Made by a program: the position numbers and the translations under genes
Shown: positions 17,968 to 26,883 of the stretch, piece after piece
How the letters are laid out: the number at the start of each line of letters is the position of its first letter
Numbering within the stretch: position 1 is the stretch's first letter
The notes under the pieces: model-generated
What the model saw: only the letters and a program-made list of their open reading frames with translations
What the model was told of the DNA's origin: nothing
The model's database searches: none
Source of the DNA: Massiliimalia massiliensis
Lineage (GTDB): Bacteria > Bacillota > Clostridia > Oscillospirales > Ruminococcaceae
Assembly (NCBI RefSeq): GCF_900155615.1
Contig: NZ_FUHT01000004.1
Location: 558,001 to 622,000, forward strand
DNA length: 64,000 nt
Reading direction: 5' to 3'

Positions 17968-18729
17968 ATGCTCACAAAACGGATTATCCCCTGCTTGGAC
18001 GTCCGGGACGGAAAGGTTGTCAAGGGAATTAATTTTGTCGGGATCAAGGAGGTCGGAGACCCGGTAGAATGTGCGAAGGACTATAACCGGCAGGGCGCTG
18101 ACGAGATTGTTTTCCTGGATATCACCGCGACCCATGAGGGAAGGAAAACAATCCTCGATGTAGTAGAGCGGACGGCGCAGGAGGTTTTTGTGCCGCTGAC
18201 TGTCGGCGGCGGTATCAACTCGATTGAGGATTTTAAAAATACCCTTCGCGCGGGGGCGGATAAGGTATCTGTCAATTCCGCCGCGGTGCGCAATCCTGAT
18301 TTGATTGCCCAGGCGGCCGACCAGTTTGGAAACCAGTGCGTAGTGGTCGCGATTGACGCGAAACGGATTGACGGCAGTTTTCATGTGGTGGTAAACGGGG
18401 GACGGATTGATACCGACCTGGATGCTGTTGAATGGGCGAAACAGGCAGTCTCGCTGGGAGCCGGGGAAATCCTGCTGACCTCGATGGATACAGACGGGAT
18501 GAAAAATGGATTTGATCATGAGCTGCTAAACGCTGTCTGCAATGTGGTAAACGTACCCGTCATTGCAAGCGGCGGATGCGGGAGGCTGGAGCATTTCAGC
18601 GCTGTATTTGAAGAAACCGGCGCAGACGCGGCTTTGGCGGCCTCCCTGTTCCACTATAAGGAGCTGACGGTCGGGCAGGTTAAAAGACACCTGAAAGAGC
18701 ACCATATCCCGGTACGGATGAGTAAATAG
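17968..18729 (+). CDS. hisF: Imidazole glycerol phosphate synthase, cyclase subunit
   Basis: (beta/alpha)8-barrel cyclase that joins HisH ammonia to PRFAR, giving imidazole glycerol phosphate and AICAR. 253 residues. Catalytic aspartates sit in [18 protein letters not shown] and [15 protein letters not shown]; phosphate loops LTVGGGI and IASGGCG are present. GGGAGGG is 6 nt upstream. It is related to hisA by an ancient duplication, visible in the shared N-terminal motif. Confidence 0.97.
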   Translation: MLTKRIIPCLDVRDGKVVKGINFVGIKEVGDPVECAKDYNRQGADEIVFLDITATHEGRKTILDVVERTAQEVFVPLTVGGGINSIEDFKNTLRAGADKVSVNSAAVRNPDLIAQAADQFGNQCVVVAIDAKRIDGSFHVVVNGGRIDTDLDAVEWAKQAVSLGAGEILLTSMDTDGMKNGFDHELLNAVCNVVNVPVIASGGCGRLEHFSAVFEETGADAALAASLFHYKELTVGQVKRHLKEHHIPVRMSK

Positions 18730-18743
18730 AGAGGGGAAGCGGC

Positions 18744-19088
18744 ATGAATTTAGAGCGATATTTTGTAAAAGCGGAACTGATCCCGGCAATTGTGGTGGAG
18801 GATCAGACAGGAGATGTCCTGATGCTCGCCTATATGAACCGGGAAAGCCTTGCGAAAACGATAGAAACAGGCTATACTTGGTTTTATAGCCGCTCCAGGC
18901 AGGAGCTTTGGAATAAAGGAGCGACCAGCGGAAACCTGCAGAAGGTGGTTAGTATTACCGCCGACTGTGACGATGATACGCTGCTGGTACGGGTAAACCA
19001 AACCGGCGTGGCCTGCCATACCGGAAATTATACCTGCTTCTTTCAGCCGGTATGGAATTGTAAGGAGGAAGAAAAGGATGCAGAATGA
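18744..19088 (+). CDS. hisI: Phosphoribosyl-AMP cyclohydrolase
   Basis: Zn/Mg-dependent hydrolase that opens the adenine ring of phosphoribosyl-AMP. The 114 residues are a stand-alone HisI, not the HisIE fusion. Metal ligands are in [12 protein letters not shown] and [12 protein letters not shown]. The [19 protein letters not shown] block is characteristic. It overlaps hisE by 11 bp in a different frame. Confidence 0.96.
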   Translation: MNLERYFVKAELIPAIVVEDQTGDVLMLAYMNRESLAKTIETGYTWFYSRSRQELWNKGATSGNLQKVVSITADCDDDTLLVRVNQTGVACHTGNYTCFFQPVWNCKEEEKDAE

Positions 19089-19407
19089 AACATTGCAGGG
19101 CCTTTATGAGATTGTAAAGGAACGGAAGGAAAATTATGAAGAAGGCTCCTATACCTGTTACCTGTTTCAGAAGGGCCTGGATAAAATTCTGAAAAAATGC
19201 GGGGAAGAATGCACTGAAATGGTGATCGCCGCGAAAAATCAGGATCAAGAGGAGCTCTCCAATGAGATGGGCGACCTGATTTACCATATGATGGTACTGA
19301 TGGTAGAGGCAGGGCTGAGTCTTGACGATGTGGGCGCTGTTTTGGAGGAACGCCGGCAGAAAACCGGGAACCTTAAAAAATTTCATGTGGTTGATAAAAA
19401 TTCATAA
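19078..19407 (+). CDS. hisE: Phosphoribosyl-ATP pyrophosphatase
   Basis: MazG-fold pyrophosphohydrolase that converts phosphoribosyl-ATP to phosphoribosyl-AMP. 109 residues with the metal-binding [13 protein letters not shown] and the downstream [14 protein letters not shown] (ExxE...ExxD pattern). It is the last gene of the operon and starts inside hisI, so the pair is translated almost like a split fusion. The end [18 protein letters not shown] is typical. Confidence 0.95.
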   Translation: MQNETLQGLYEIVKERKENYEEGSYTCYLFQKGLDKILKKCGEECTEMVIAAKNQDQEELSNEMGDLIYHMMVLMVEAGLSLDDVGAVLEERRQKTGNLKKFHVVDKNS

Positions 19408-19455
19408 AATACATATCATCTCAGAATCTGCAATATAATTGAATGAGAATGAGTG

Positions 19456-19486
19456 ACAAGTTACTGCCCTTCACGCGGTAACTTGT
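19456..19486 (+). terminator. Hairpin between the his operon and the symporter gene
   Basis: Perfect 9-bp arms ACAAGTTAC (19456-19464) / GTAACTTGT (19478-19486), with three more weak pairs inside. It lies 48 bp past hisE and 63 bp before the next gene. The T-run after it is poor (TCCTGTAT), so it may be an inefficient terminator or an mRNA-stabilising or regulatory hairpin. Confidence 0.5.
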
Positions 19487-19549
19487 TCCTGTATCAGGCG
19501 GTGACCCGCTTTGACAGGCTGGCTCAGGAGATTGCGGAGGATTGAGAGG

Positions 19550-20947
19550 ATGAAAGAAGCGTTCGCTGCTGCCAATGAAGCGCTCCATTCTATTGTATGG
19601 GGTCCTTTTATGCTGATTCTGCTGATCGGCGTAGGCGTTTATTTTACGATCCGCACCGGCTTTTTCCAGATCAGGTATTGGCCGATGATCTGGAAATGCA
19701 CCATCGGACGGATTTTCCGGAAGAAAGTGACTGGAGAAAACGGGGCAATCTCCTCTTTCCAGGCGGCGGCGACCTCTCTGGCTGGCTGTATTGGGACAGG
19801 GAATATCGTCGGTGTGGCGACTGCTCTGGTCAGCGGCGGTGCCGGCGCGCTTTTCTGGATGTGGGTCAGCTCCTTCTTTGGAATGATTACCAAATATGCT
19901 GAGATTCTGCTTGCGGTACACTACCGGAAGAAAACTGATTCCGGAGAGGCGGTTGGCGGCCCGATGTACTACCTTTCAGCCGGTTTGGGGCAGAAATGGC
20001 TGGGCAGCCTGTTTGCTGTTTTCTGTGTACTGGCTTCCTTTGGAATCGGGAATATGACGCAGATCAATTCTATTGCCGAATCGGTTTCAGCCATCGCTGA
20101 GGACAGCAGCCGCTTTTGGATCGGGACGGCTGCTGCGGTTCTGGTCGGCATGGTGATTCTGGGCGGCGTCAAGCGGATTGCAAAGATTTCTGCGGTTACG
20201 GTACCGTTTTTCGCATTATTTTATTTGAGCGGTTCCATTCTAATTTTGCTGTTCCGGCTTCCGGAAATCCCGCATGCTTTTGAGCTGATATTTGCTGATG
20301 CGTTTGATTTCCGTTCGGCGGGCGGCGGAATTCTGGGATATCTGTCCATGAATGCCGTCCGGTTTGGCTTTGCGCGGGGCGTATTTTCCAATGAGGCTGG
20401 AATGGGCTCCGGTTCTATTGCACATGGCGCCTCCGAAAACCAGAACGAGGTTGAGGAAGGAATGTGGGGCGTCTTTGAAGTGTTTTTTGACACAATCCTG
20501 ATGTGTACAATTACCGGATTAGTCATCCTGACAACCGGCGTATTGAACAGCGGGCTGAATGGCGCAAAGCTGACCGCCGCTGCGTTTTCCAGTCTGTTTG
20601 GGACAAAATTTGCGGATTGGTTTCTTGCAATCTCTGTCTCCATGTTCGCGTTTGCTACGTTGATCGGGTGGTTTTATTACGGGGAAAGCTGCGTCAAATT
20701 CCTCTGTGAGAAAAAATCTGCGGCTCGGCTTTATCAGTTTATCTATCTCGCCTGCATTGTGCTTGGCGCGGTGATGGAACTGCAGTTTGTCTGGAGCCTC
20801 AGCGATACCTTTAACGGCCTGATGGCTATTCCGAACCTGATTGGACTGGTAGGTATGCAGAAAACAATCTGTGGACTCACCAAAAAATACCAGATTGGAA
20901 TCCGGGAGGAAAAGAGAAAAAAGCAAAGATTTAGAAGAAGTACCTAA
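19550..20947 (+). CDS. Sodium:alanine/glycine symporter (AGCS family)
   Basis: Inner-membrane Na+-coupled importer of alanine or glycine. From ATG 19550 (GGAGGATTGAG just upstream) it has 465 residues and about ten hydrophobic segments. Family signatures: SFQAAATSLAGCIGTGNIVGVATA (DNA near 19755-19830) and, in the second half, the motif around SNEAGMGSGSIAHGAS. The C-terminus is short and basic. It stands alone between the his operon and the threonine block. The exact amino acid cannot be read from the sequence. Confidence 0.92.
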   Translation: MKEAFAAANEALHSIVWGPFMLILLIGVGVYFTIRTGFFQIRYWPMIWKCTIGRIFRKKVTGENGAISSFQAAATSLAGCIGTGNIVGVATALVSGGAGALFWMWVSSFFGMITKYAEILLAVHYRKKTDSGEAVGGPMYYLSAGLGQKWLGSLFAVFCVLASFGIGNMTQINSIAESVSAIAEDSSRFWIGTAAAVLVGMVILGGVKRIAKISAVTVPFFALFYLSGSILILLFRLPEIPHAFELIFADAFDFRSAGGGILGYLSMNAVRFGFARGVFSNEAGMGSGSIAHGASENQNEVEEGMWGVFEVFFDTILMCTITGLVILTTGVLNSGLNGAKLTAAAFSSLFGTKFADWFLAISVSMFAFATLIGWFYYGESCVKFLCEKKSAARLYQFIYLACIVLGAVMELQFVWSLSDTFNGLMAIPNLIGLVGMQKTICGLTKKYQIGIREEKRKKQRFRRST

Positions 20948-21087
20948 AAATATAAAATGATGTAAAACAAAATAAACAGATTCTATATCATTTAATGAAA
21001 TAGAGAGAAAATAAAAGAAAATAAAGAATATTTTTATTATTCTGGGATTATTCAAATGATTTAGTGAATATTTCCTGAAATTTCTGC

Positions 21088-21116
21088 TTGTAGAGTCTGC
21101 CAATTCATGGTATAGT
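21088..21116 (+). promoter_or_regulatory. Promoter of the ACT protein-hom-thrB block
   Basis: TTGTAG (21088-21093), 17-nt spacer ending in the extended -10 TGG, TATAGT (21111-21116). It lies 43 bp before the first gene. The 140 bp before it is very AT-rich with no gene. Confidence 0.65.
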
Positions 21117-21158
21117 CGTATTTGTCTGATATACAAATGTGTTTAGGTGGTGGACTGA

Positions 21159-21593
21159 ATGGATCTGGAGCCACAACTGATTCTGGTGGATGCCTCGGTG
21201 CTCCCCAGTGTTTTTCTGAAGGTGCTGGAGGCGAAAAAGCTGGTTTCCAAGGGAATTGCCAAAAGCTCTACAGAAGCGTGCAGAATGGTTGATATTTCCA
21301 GGAGCGCTTTTTACAAGTATAAGGACAGCGTATTTCTATATGAAGAAAAACAGACGAAAAAAACCATAACGCTTTATTTGAAGCTAAGCGATGAGCCGGG
21401 TGTTTTGTCGTCGGTGCTTTCTGTATTCTATCGGCATCAGGCAAATGTTTTGACGGTGAACCAGAATATCCCGGTCGACGGAGCCGCAGATGTGACAGTC
21501 ACCATGCGTGTAAATGAAAAGCGTACCAGCATGGCGGCTTTCCGGGAGGATTTGCGGAAAATCGACGGTGTTGTTGAATTTAGAAGAATTTAA
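21159..21593 (+). CDS. ACT domain-containing protein (UPF0735/PheB-like)
   Basis: A 144-residue protein with a short N-terminal helical region resembling a helix-turn-helix (STEACRMVDISRSAFYKYKD, about 42-61) and a C-terminal ACT domain (about 70-144, ITLYLKLSDEPGVLSSVLSVF). ACT domains bind amino acids. Proteins of this family commonly precede hom in Clostridia and Bacilli, and the position 24 bp before hom fits. A role in sensing threonine or another amino acid is inference; the biochemical function is not established. The start at ATG 21159 follows AGGTGGTG. Confidence 0.85.
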   Translation: MDLEPQLILVDASVLPSVFLKVLEAKKLVSKGIAKSSTEACRMVDISRSAFYKYKDSVFLYEEKQTKKTITLYLKLSDEPGVLSSVLSVFYRHQANVLTVNQNIPVDGAADVTVTMRVNEKRTSMAAFREDLRKIDGVVEFRRI

Positions 21594-21617
21594 ATAGAGA
21601 AAGGCTTGAAGGGGAAA

Positions 21618-22862
21618 ATGATCAATATTGCAGTATTGGGACATGGCGTAGTTGGTTCCGGTGTTGTGGAAGTTGTGGAGACAAACCAGGAATATATCGC
21701 CAAAAATGCGGGGGACAATATTTATGTCAAGCGGATTCTGGATCTACGGGACTTTGATGTGCCGTATGCCGATAAATTCACCAAGGATTACGCGGATATT
21801 TTAAACGATCCGGAAATTTCGATTGTTGTTGAGGTAATGGGCGGGATTAACCCTTCCTATGATTTTGCAAAAGCAGCTTTAAAGCATGGAAAAAGCGTGG
21901 TTACCTCCAATAAGGAGCTGGTCGCCGCCAAAGGGGCAAAGCTGCTCCGCCTGGCAAAAGAAAACCATGTCAATTTCTATTTTGAAGCAAGCGTAGGCGG
22001 CGGGATTCCGATTATCCGTCCGCTGCATTCCTGTTTGGCCGCCAATCAGATCGATGAAATTGCCGGAATTCTGAATGGGACGACAAATTTTATCCTGACG
22101 AAGATGATTACCGAGCAGATGCAGTTTGACGAGGCTTTGAAGCTGGCGCAGGCTCTGGGGTATGCAGAGCGCAACCCAACCGCCGATGTCGACGGCCATG
22201 ATGCCTGCCGGAAAATCTGTATTTTGGCTTCCCTTGCTTACGGAAAACAGATTTATCCGGAAAATGTCCCGACCGAGGGAATTGGACACGTCACGCTGGA
22301 GGATGTAGACTATGCCGAGAGCAATGACTGTGTGATCAAGCTGATCGGACGGGTGAAAAAGCTGGATGATGAGGGAAATGTCCTGTGCATGGTCAGCCCG
22401 GCATTATTAAATAAGCAGAGCCAGCTTGCCGGAATTACCGACGTATTCAACGGCATTCTGGTACGCGGAAATGCGACTGGGGACGTCGTGTTTTACGGAC
22501 GCGGCGCCGGAAAGCTGCCGACTGCGAGCGCTGTTGTGGCCGACGTCATTGATGTGGCAAAGGCAAGCGACACCACAAGCTCTTTGACTTGGGTGGACGA
22601 CGGCGTCAATCATGTGGTAGATTACCGGACAACCTGCTGCGACTATTATGTCCGCATATCAGCCTGTGACAACCGTCAGGCAAGGGAAAAGATCAAAGAG
22701 CTGTTTGGCGAGGTAAAATATCTCTCCCGTCCGGAGCAGCCGGAAAATGAGCTTGCGGTTGTAATGGAAAATATCCTGGAACAGGATTTGATCGACAAGG
22801 AAAAAATTCTCAATGCCGACAGTATTTATATTGTCAATAAAATTCGTATTTTAAATTATTAA
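21618..22862 (+). CDS. hom: Homoserine dehydrogenase
   Basis: NAD(P)H-dependent reduction of aspartate semialdehyde to homoserine, the branch to threonine and methionine. The Rossmann loop GHGVVGSGVVE is at residues 8-18, the catalytic/substrate region includes SVGGGIPIIRPL and GILNGTTNFIL, and a C-terminal ACT domain (about 340-414) gives threonine feedback. ATG 21618 (AGGGG upstream) gives 414 residues; a TTG at 21606 in frame is less likely. It is followed by thrB after 15 bp. Confidence 0.96.
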   Translation: MINIAVLGHGVVGSGVVEVVETNQEYIAKNAGDNIYVKRILDLRDFDVPYADKFTKDYADILNDPEISIVVEVMGGINPSYDFAKAALKHGKSVVTSNKELVAAKGAKLLRLAKENHVNFYFEASVGGGIPIIRPLHSCLAANQIDEIAGILNGTTNFILTKMITEQMQFDEALKLAQALGYAERNPTADVDGHDACRKICILASLAYGKQIYPENVPTEGIGHVTLEDVDYAESNDCVIKLIGRVKKLDDEGNVLCMVSPALLNKQSQLAGITDVFNGILVRGNATGDVVFYGRGAGKLPTASAVVADVIDVAKASDTTSSLTWVDDGVNHVVDYRTTCCDYYVRISACDNRQAREKIKELFGEVKYLSRPEQPENELAVVMENILEQDLIDKEKILNADSIYIVNKIRILNY

Positions 22863-22877
22863 AGGATAGGATTCTTT

Positions 22878-23774
22878 ATGCTGAAAATACAAATTCCGGC
22901 TACCAGCGCAAATTTGGGCGCAGGCTTTGATTCGCTGGGTTTGGCCGTGAATTTATATAACTATGTCTGGATTGGGAAGAGCGATATCCTGGAGATTTCT
23001 TCTGCTGACGGGACAAAAATCCCAACCGATGAGACAAACCTCGTTTATGTTTCTGCAAAATATTTATTTGAGCAGTGTGGAAAAAAATTGGATGGAATCA
23101 AGATTTTGCAGGAAAATAATATTCCCATGACCCGGGGATTGGGAAGCAGCTCTGCTTGTATCATAGCCGGCCTTTACGGAGCGAATTTGATTCTAGGTTC
23201 TCCGTTTAATACCGACGAGCTTGTCAATATCGCGGCAAAGATTGAAGGGCATCCGGACAATACGACTCCTGCATTGCTGGGCGGGATCGTCACCTCCGTA
23301 TATGAGGAAAACCGGAAGGTGCATTGGGTGAAGCAGGAAATTTACCGGCATCTGGATTTCTTTGCGATTGTACCTGACTTCGAGCTGAGCACTGCCTTTG
23401 CCAGACAGTGCCTGCCGGAAACAGTTAGCCATATGGACGCAAGGTATAACCTGGCTCGGGCAGCGCTCTTTTCCGCCTCGCTTTTACAGGGGAAATATGA
23501 GAATATCCGGATTGCGGTGACAGACCGTCTCCATCAGCCTTACCGTATGGAACTGATCCCTCATGCGCAGGATGTTTTTGACAAGACCTATGCGTTGGGA
23601 GCATATGGGACATATATCAGCGGCGCCGGGCCGACCATTATGTCCATTGTAGGCACCAAAAATTATGGGTTTGAAAAGGAAGTCCGCCGCTATCTTGATG
23701 AAAGCGGGCTGGAAACGTGGAAAATATATAAATTATCCATCGATAATTTAGGAACCAGAGTCGTCTTGGAATAA
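22878..23774 (+). CDS. thrB: Homoserine kinase
   Basis: GHMP-family kinase making O-phosphohomoserine, the substrate of threonine synthase (not in the window). 298 residues. The signature PMTRGLGSSSACIIAG is the ATP loop; the N-terminus PATSANLGAGFDSLGLAV and the C-terminal GAYGTYISGAGPT are characteristic. AAAGGATAGGA precedes the ATG. Confidence 0.96.
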   Translation: MLKIQIPATSANLGAGFDSLGLAVNLYNYVWIGKSDILEISSADGTKIPTDETNLVYVSAKYLFEQCGKKLDGIKILQENNIPMTRGLGSSSACIIAGLYGANLILGSPFNTDELVNIAAKIEGHPDNTTPALLGGIVTSVYEENRKVHWVKQEIYRHLDFFAIVPDFELSTAFARQCLPETVSHMDARYNLARAALFSASLLQGKYENIRIAVTDRLHQPYRMELIPHAQDVFDKTYALGAYGTYISGAGPTIMSIVGTKNYGFEKEVRRYLDESGLETWKIYKLSIDNLGTRVVLE

Positions 23775-23826
23775 TAAAGTATTAATAGAGGCAGAATCGA
23801 TTGTATCTATTTAGGAGGTCAACAAA

Positions 23827-25032
23827 ATGGGTTTGATAGTACAGAAATTTGGTGGCACGTCGGTTGCGAACCGGGACAGAATATTTAACGTCGCAAAGAT
23901 TGTTACCGATACCTATGACAAGGGGAATAATGTTGTTGTCGTTGTGTCCGCTCAGGGGGATACTACAGATGACCTGATTGAGAAAGCGGCGGAAATCAAT
24001 CCGAACCCGTCCAAACGGGAAATGGATATGCTGCTGGCTACCGGGGAACAGATTTCGATCTCTCTGCTGGCTATGGCGATTGAAAGCATGGGATATCCTG
24101 TTGTCTCACTGACAGGCTGGCAGGCTGGTTTTGTGACCAATTCCCAGTACGGCGATGCAAGGATCCGGAAGATTGACGGAGAACGCCTGCATGTGGAGCT
24201 GGATAAGAAAAACATAGTCATTGTAGCCGGCTTCCAGGGATTAAACCGTTTTGACGACATCACGACATTGGGCCGCGGTGGTTCGGATACCAGCGCAGTT
24301 GCGCTGGCAGCGTCCCTGCATGCGGATCTCTGCCAGATTTATACAGATGTTGACGGGGTATATACTGCTGACCCGCGCCTTGTGAAGAATGCTGTAAAGC
24401 TCAGTGAAATTTCCTTTGATGAAATGCTGGAGCTCGCCACATTGGGCGCACAGGTCTTGCATAACCGTTCTGTTGAGATGGCAAAAAAATATAATGTCAA
24501 ATTAGAAGTATTATCAAGTTTGGAAAGAAAACCGGGTACGCAGGTTAAGGAGGTAATCAAAATGGAGAAAATGTTGATTAAAGGGGTCGCGAAAGACGAT
24601 AATATTGCAAGAATTGCTCTAATCGGTTTGCCGGACCGTCCTGGCATTGCGTTCCAGGTATTTACCACATTGGCAAAGCGGAAAGTGAATGTTGATATTA
24701 TCCTGCAGTCAATCGGCCGCGACGATACCAAGGATATCAGCTTTACTGTACCGTATGATCAGAAAGACATTGCAATGGAATGCTTGAATGAAGAAAAAGA
24801 CTACATCCAGGCACATAAAATTGAAATGGATGATAACGTTTCAAAGGTATCGATTGTCGGCGCTGGGATGCAGTCGAATCCGGGTGTGGCTTCTAAAATG
24901 TTTGAAGCGCTTTATGAAGCGGGTATTAATATCAGAATGATCTCGACCAGCGAAATTAAGATTTCCGTCCTGGTTGATAAAGATAAGGCGAAACAGGCCG
25001 TGGTTGCAGTCCACAGCGCGTTTGAGTTTTAA
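23827..25032 (+). CDS. lysC: Aspartate kinase
   Basis: Phosphorylates aspartate, the first step toward lysine, threonine and methionine. The 401 residues have the kinase domain (KFGGTSVANRDR at 7-18, GRGGSDTSAVALA, DVDGVYTADPR) and two C-terminal ACT domains (about 265-401) for allosteric control. The ribosome site TTAGGAGGT is strong. An internal AAGGAGGT plus ATG in the same frame predicts a separate beta subunit (see the next entry). That makes this an alpha2beta2-type enzyme like Bacillus aspartokinase II. The ThrB-adjacent position suggests service to the threonine branch, though lysine feedback cannot be excluded. Confidence 0.95.
   Translation: MGLIVQKFGGTSVANRDRIFNVAKIVTDTYDKGNNVVVVVSAQGDTTDDLIEKAAEINPNPSKREMDMLLATGEQISISLLAMAIESMGYPVVSLTGWQAGFVTNSQYGDARIRKIDGERLHVELDKKNIVIVAGFQGLNRFDDITTLGRGGSDTSAVALAASLHADLCQIYTDVDGVYTADPRLVKNAVKLSEISFDEMLELATLGAQVLHNRSVEMAKKYNVKLEVLSSLERKPGTQVKEVIKMEKMLIKGVAKDDNIARIALIGLPDRPGIAFQVFTTLAKRKVNVDIILQSIGRDDTKDISFTVPYDQKDIAMECLNEEKDYIQAHKIEMDDNVSKVSIVGAGMQSNPGVASKMFEALYEAGINIRMISTSEIKISVLVDKDKAKQAVVAVHSAFEF
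24547..25032 (+). CDS. Predicted internal translation product: aspartate kinase beta subunit
   Basis: Within lysC, AAGGAGGT (24547-24554) is followed after 7 nt by an in-frame ATG at 24562. Translation from there gives 156 residues (MEKMLIKGVAKDDN onward) that contain just the two ACT domains. Bacillus subtilis aspartokinase II and Corynebacterium LysC make exactly such in-frame beta subunits, of about 160-170 residues. The listed span includes the ribosome site. The sequence shows the site directly; actual use is inference from the family. Confidence 0.72.
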   Translation, partial: KEVIKMEKMLIKGVAKDDNIARIALIGLPDRPGIAFQVFTTLAKRKVNVDIILQSIGRDDTKDISFTVPYDQKDIAMECLNEEKDYIQAHKIEMDDNVSKVSIVGAGMQSNPGVASKMFEALYEAGINIRMISTSEIKISVLVDKDKAKQAVVAVHSAFEF

Positions 25033-25043
25033 TCAATCAGCTA

Positions 25044-25081
25044 TCACCTTTACCCGGCGCTGTTCGGCTCGGTAAAGGTGA
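25044..25081 (+). terminator. Terminator after aspartate kinase
   Basis: Perfect 11-bp stem TCACCTTTACC / GGTAAAGGTGA with a 16-nt apical region, followed by CTGTTTTGTTTG. It begins 12 bp past the stop of lysC. Confidence 0.8.
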
Positions 25082-25160
25082 CTGTTTTGTTTGCTGGGCT
25101 ATCATGCCGTATGCAGATTTTGGAAAGAAAATAGAAGCTTTTTGGAAAAAGGAAAATGAT

Positions 25161-25814
25161 ATGATTCGATATGTTGGCTTTGATATGGATGGAACGCTGG
25201 CGGACACCCTGGATGATGTAACGAACGCGGTTAATTTCGGCTTATCCCAAATCGGATGCCCGAAGAGAGGGCGCGGCGATATTCAGAAATTTATTGGGGA
25301 CAGTGTATATGACCTGATCAGCCGGGCGATGACTCCACTGTCCGACAGTAGGCTGCTTGAGAAAGCGAAGCAGGGCTTTGACCTCTATTATGAGCAGCAT
25401 TATTGCAGTGAAACCAGGCTGTATCCCGGTATGGAGCGGTTCATTCATGAGCTGTTTTCCATGGATATCAATCTGTTTATCTATTCCAATAAGCAGATTG
25501 AATTTGTAAAAAAGATGCTGCAAAGGCTTCTTCCGGATGTCGCGTTTTCCGGCGTCCTGGGGAATTCTAAGGGCTTTGCCCCGAAGCCGGATCCGGAGCA
25601 GTTCCTCGCTTTTCAGAAAAGGGAAAGCTTTGAAAAACTGGAATGCGTACTGATCGGAGACAGCGATATTGATATCAAAGCGGCTAAAAACGCCGGTATC
25701 TATTCGGTAGGCGTTTTGTGGGGATATGGGGAACGATCCCGCCTTTTAAATGCACAGGCTGACCTTTATACAGAGGATTGCGGTGAAATACTGAAGTGGA
25801 TTCAGAAGAAATAG
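25161..25814 (+). CDS. HAD-family phosphatase (phosphoglycolate phosphatase-like)
   Basis: Cytosolic haloacid-dehalogenase-type hydrolase of 217 residues. All four HAD motifs are visible: DMDGTLAD (7-14; nucleophile and general acid Asp), YSNKQ (motif II), KPDPEQF (motif III Lys), and IGDSDIDIKAAKNAG (motif IV). A helical cap of about 70 residues lies between motifs I and II. ATG 25161 with AAAGGA upstream gives the usual MIRYVGFDMDG start. Similar to Gph/PpaX, but the substrate cannot be assigned from the sequence. Confidence 0.9.
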   Translation: MIRYVGFDMDGTLADTLDDVTNAVNFGLSQIGCPKRGRGDIQKFIGDSVYDLISRAMTPLSDSRLLEKAKQGFDLYYEQHYCSETRLYPGMERFIHELFSMDINLFIYSNKQIEFVKKMLQRLLPDVAFSGVLGNSKGFAPKPDPEQFLAFQKRESFEKLECVLIGDSDIDIKAAKNAGIYSVGVLWGYGERSRLLNAQADLYTEDCGEILKWIQKK

Positions 25815-25819
25815 AGGAA

Positions 25820-25852
25820 AACGTCCAAAGTCATCTTTGGGCGTTGTTTCTT
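25820..25852 (+). terminator. Terminator after the HAD phosphatase
   Basis: Stem AACGTCCAAAG / CTTTGGGCGTT (11 pairs, one G-T), 4-nt loop, T-rich tail GTTTCTT. It starts 5 bp after the HAD stop, and its end overlaps the -35 of the next promoter. Confidence 0.75.
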
Positions 25853-25872
25853 ATCAGGCTTTATGCTATAAT
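25844..25872 (+). promoter_or_regulatory. Promoter of the dnaD-dnaI pair
   Basis: TTGTTT (25844-25849), exact 17-nt spacer, TATAAT (25867-25872) with an extended -10 TGC. About 90 bp upstream of dnaD. Confidence 0.8.
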
Positions 25873-25963
25873 AAAAAGCACAAACGGCAAAAATGTGTCG
25901 CGAATCCAGCGGGGGCTTATCATTGCAGCCGTCCATCATGAGCAATCGGGAGGAGGTTTTTCA

Positions 25964-26872
25964 TTGAATTACCACATCAACTTTACAAACTACAAAAATA
26001 ATTTTTCTCTGCCTCGTCTGATTGTCGACGAGATACAGGATATTCCATCCGATTACCTGAAAATTATCCTGATGATTTTTAAGGATCCGGATAAAAATTA
26101 CAGCGTGCATCTGCTGTCACAGCTTCTGAACATACAGGAGGAGAAGGTCAGCCAGGCGATTTCCTACTGGATTGACAAGCAGGTTTTAGCTGCGGATACT
26201 GAGGCAACTGCTGCTCGGCAGCCGCAGGTACATATGGTAACGTCCAAGCCGGCTGTACCGGTGCAGCCATGCAATGATCCGGAACTGAAATACCTGCTTT
26301 CCACTATGGAACAGATCATGGAACGGCCTTTGACCTCAACGGATATGAAAACCATCACCCATATTTATGAGTACTACCGCTTGCCGGCTGATGTAATTGT
26401 AATGGCAATCCAGTATTCAGTGAAAAATGGGAAAAAGGATATCCGGTATATTGAAAAGGTATGTATAAGCTGGTACGACCAAGGGATTACTACCCATACT
26501 GCCGCGGAAACCTTTTTGAAGCATTCAGCCGAATACCATGCAAAGGAAGGCCAGGTGAAAAAGCTGCTTGGCATTGCAGACCGGAAGCTGATTCCTTCGG
26601 AGGAAAAATGGATTCGCACCTGGCTGGAGGAATACCAGTTCAGCCTGGATGTTCTGCAGCTTGCCTATGAGCGGACGGTGAAGAACACCGGCAAGGCTGC
26701 TATGGCGTATATGAATAAGATTTTGTCCAACTGGAATGAAAAGGGATACCGTACAGTACGGGAAATAAACCAGAAGGACGGCGGGAAAAAGTATCAGGCT
26801 TCTGATACGGAGCAGTCCTATGATATTGATCTGCTCGACCGCTATTGGGATAATGTCCCGACCCTGGATTAG
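25964..26872 (+). CDS. DnaD domain primosomal protein
   Basis: Helicase-loading/primosome protein. From TTG 25964 (GGGAGGAGG 7 nt upstream) it has 302 residues. The N-terminal winged-helix part (about 1-75) includes HLLSQLLNIQEEKVSQAISYW. Two DnaB_2/DnaD-type repeats follow: about 110-190 (MERPLTSTDMKTITHIYEYY, VCISWYDQGI) and about 205-280 (LIPSEEKWIRTWLEEYQF, ILSNWNEKGYRT). The W-x5-G/Y ends are typical DNA-binding motifs of the domain. It is followed 11 bp later by the DnaI-like ATPase, the usual clostridial pairing. Confidence 0.9.
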   Translation: MNYHINFTNYKNNFSLPRLIVDEIQDIPSDYLKIILMIFKDPDKNYSVHLLSQLLNIQEEKVSQAISYWIDKQVLAADTEATAARQPQVHMVTSKPAVPVQPCNDPELKYLLSTMEQIMERPLTSTDMKTITHIYEYYRLPADVIVMAIQYSVKNGKKDIRYIEKVCISWYDQGITTHTAAETFLKHSAEYHAKEGQVKKLLGIADRKLIPSEEKWIRTWLEEYQFSLDVLQLAYERTVKNTGKAAMAYMNKILSNWNEKGYRTVREINQKDGGKKYQASDTEQSYDIDLLDRYWDNVPTLD

Positions 26873-26883
26873 GAGAATAGCAG

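Noticed and set aside
20948-21087. Possible gene in the AT-rich gap before the ACT protein
   Set aside because: No frame with start, ribosome site and sensible composition.
23775-23826. Lysine riboswitch before aspartate kinase
   Set aside because: The gap is only 52 bp, too short for the aptamer.
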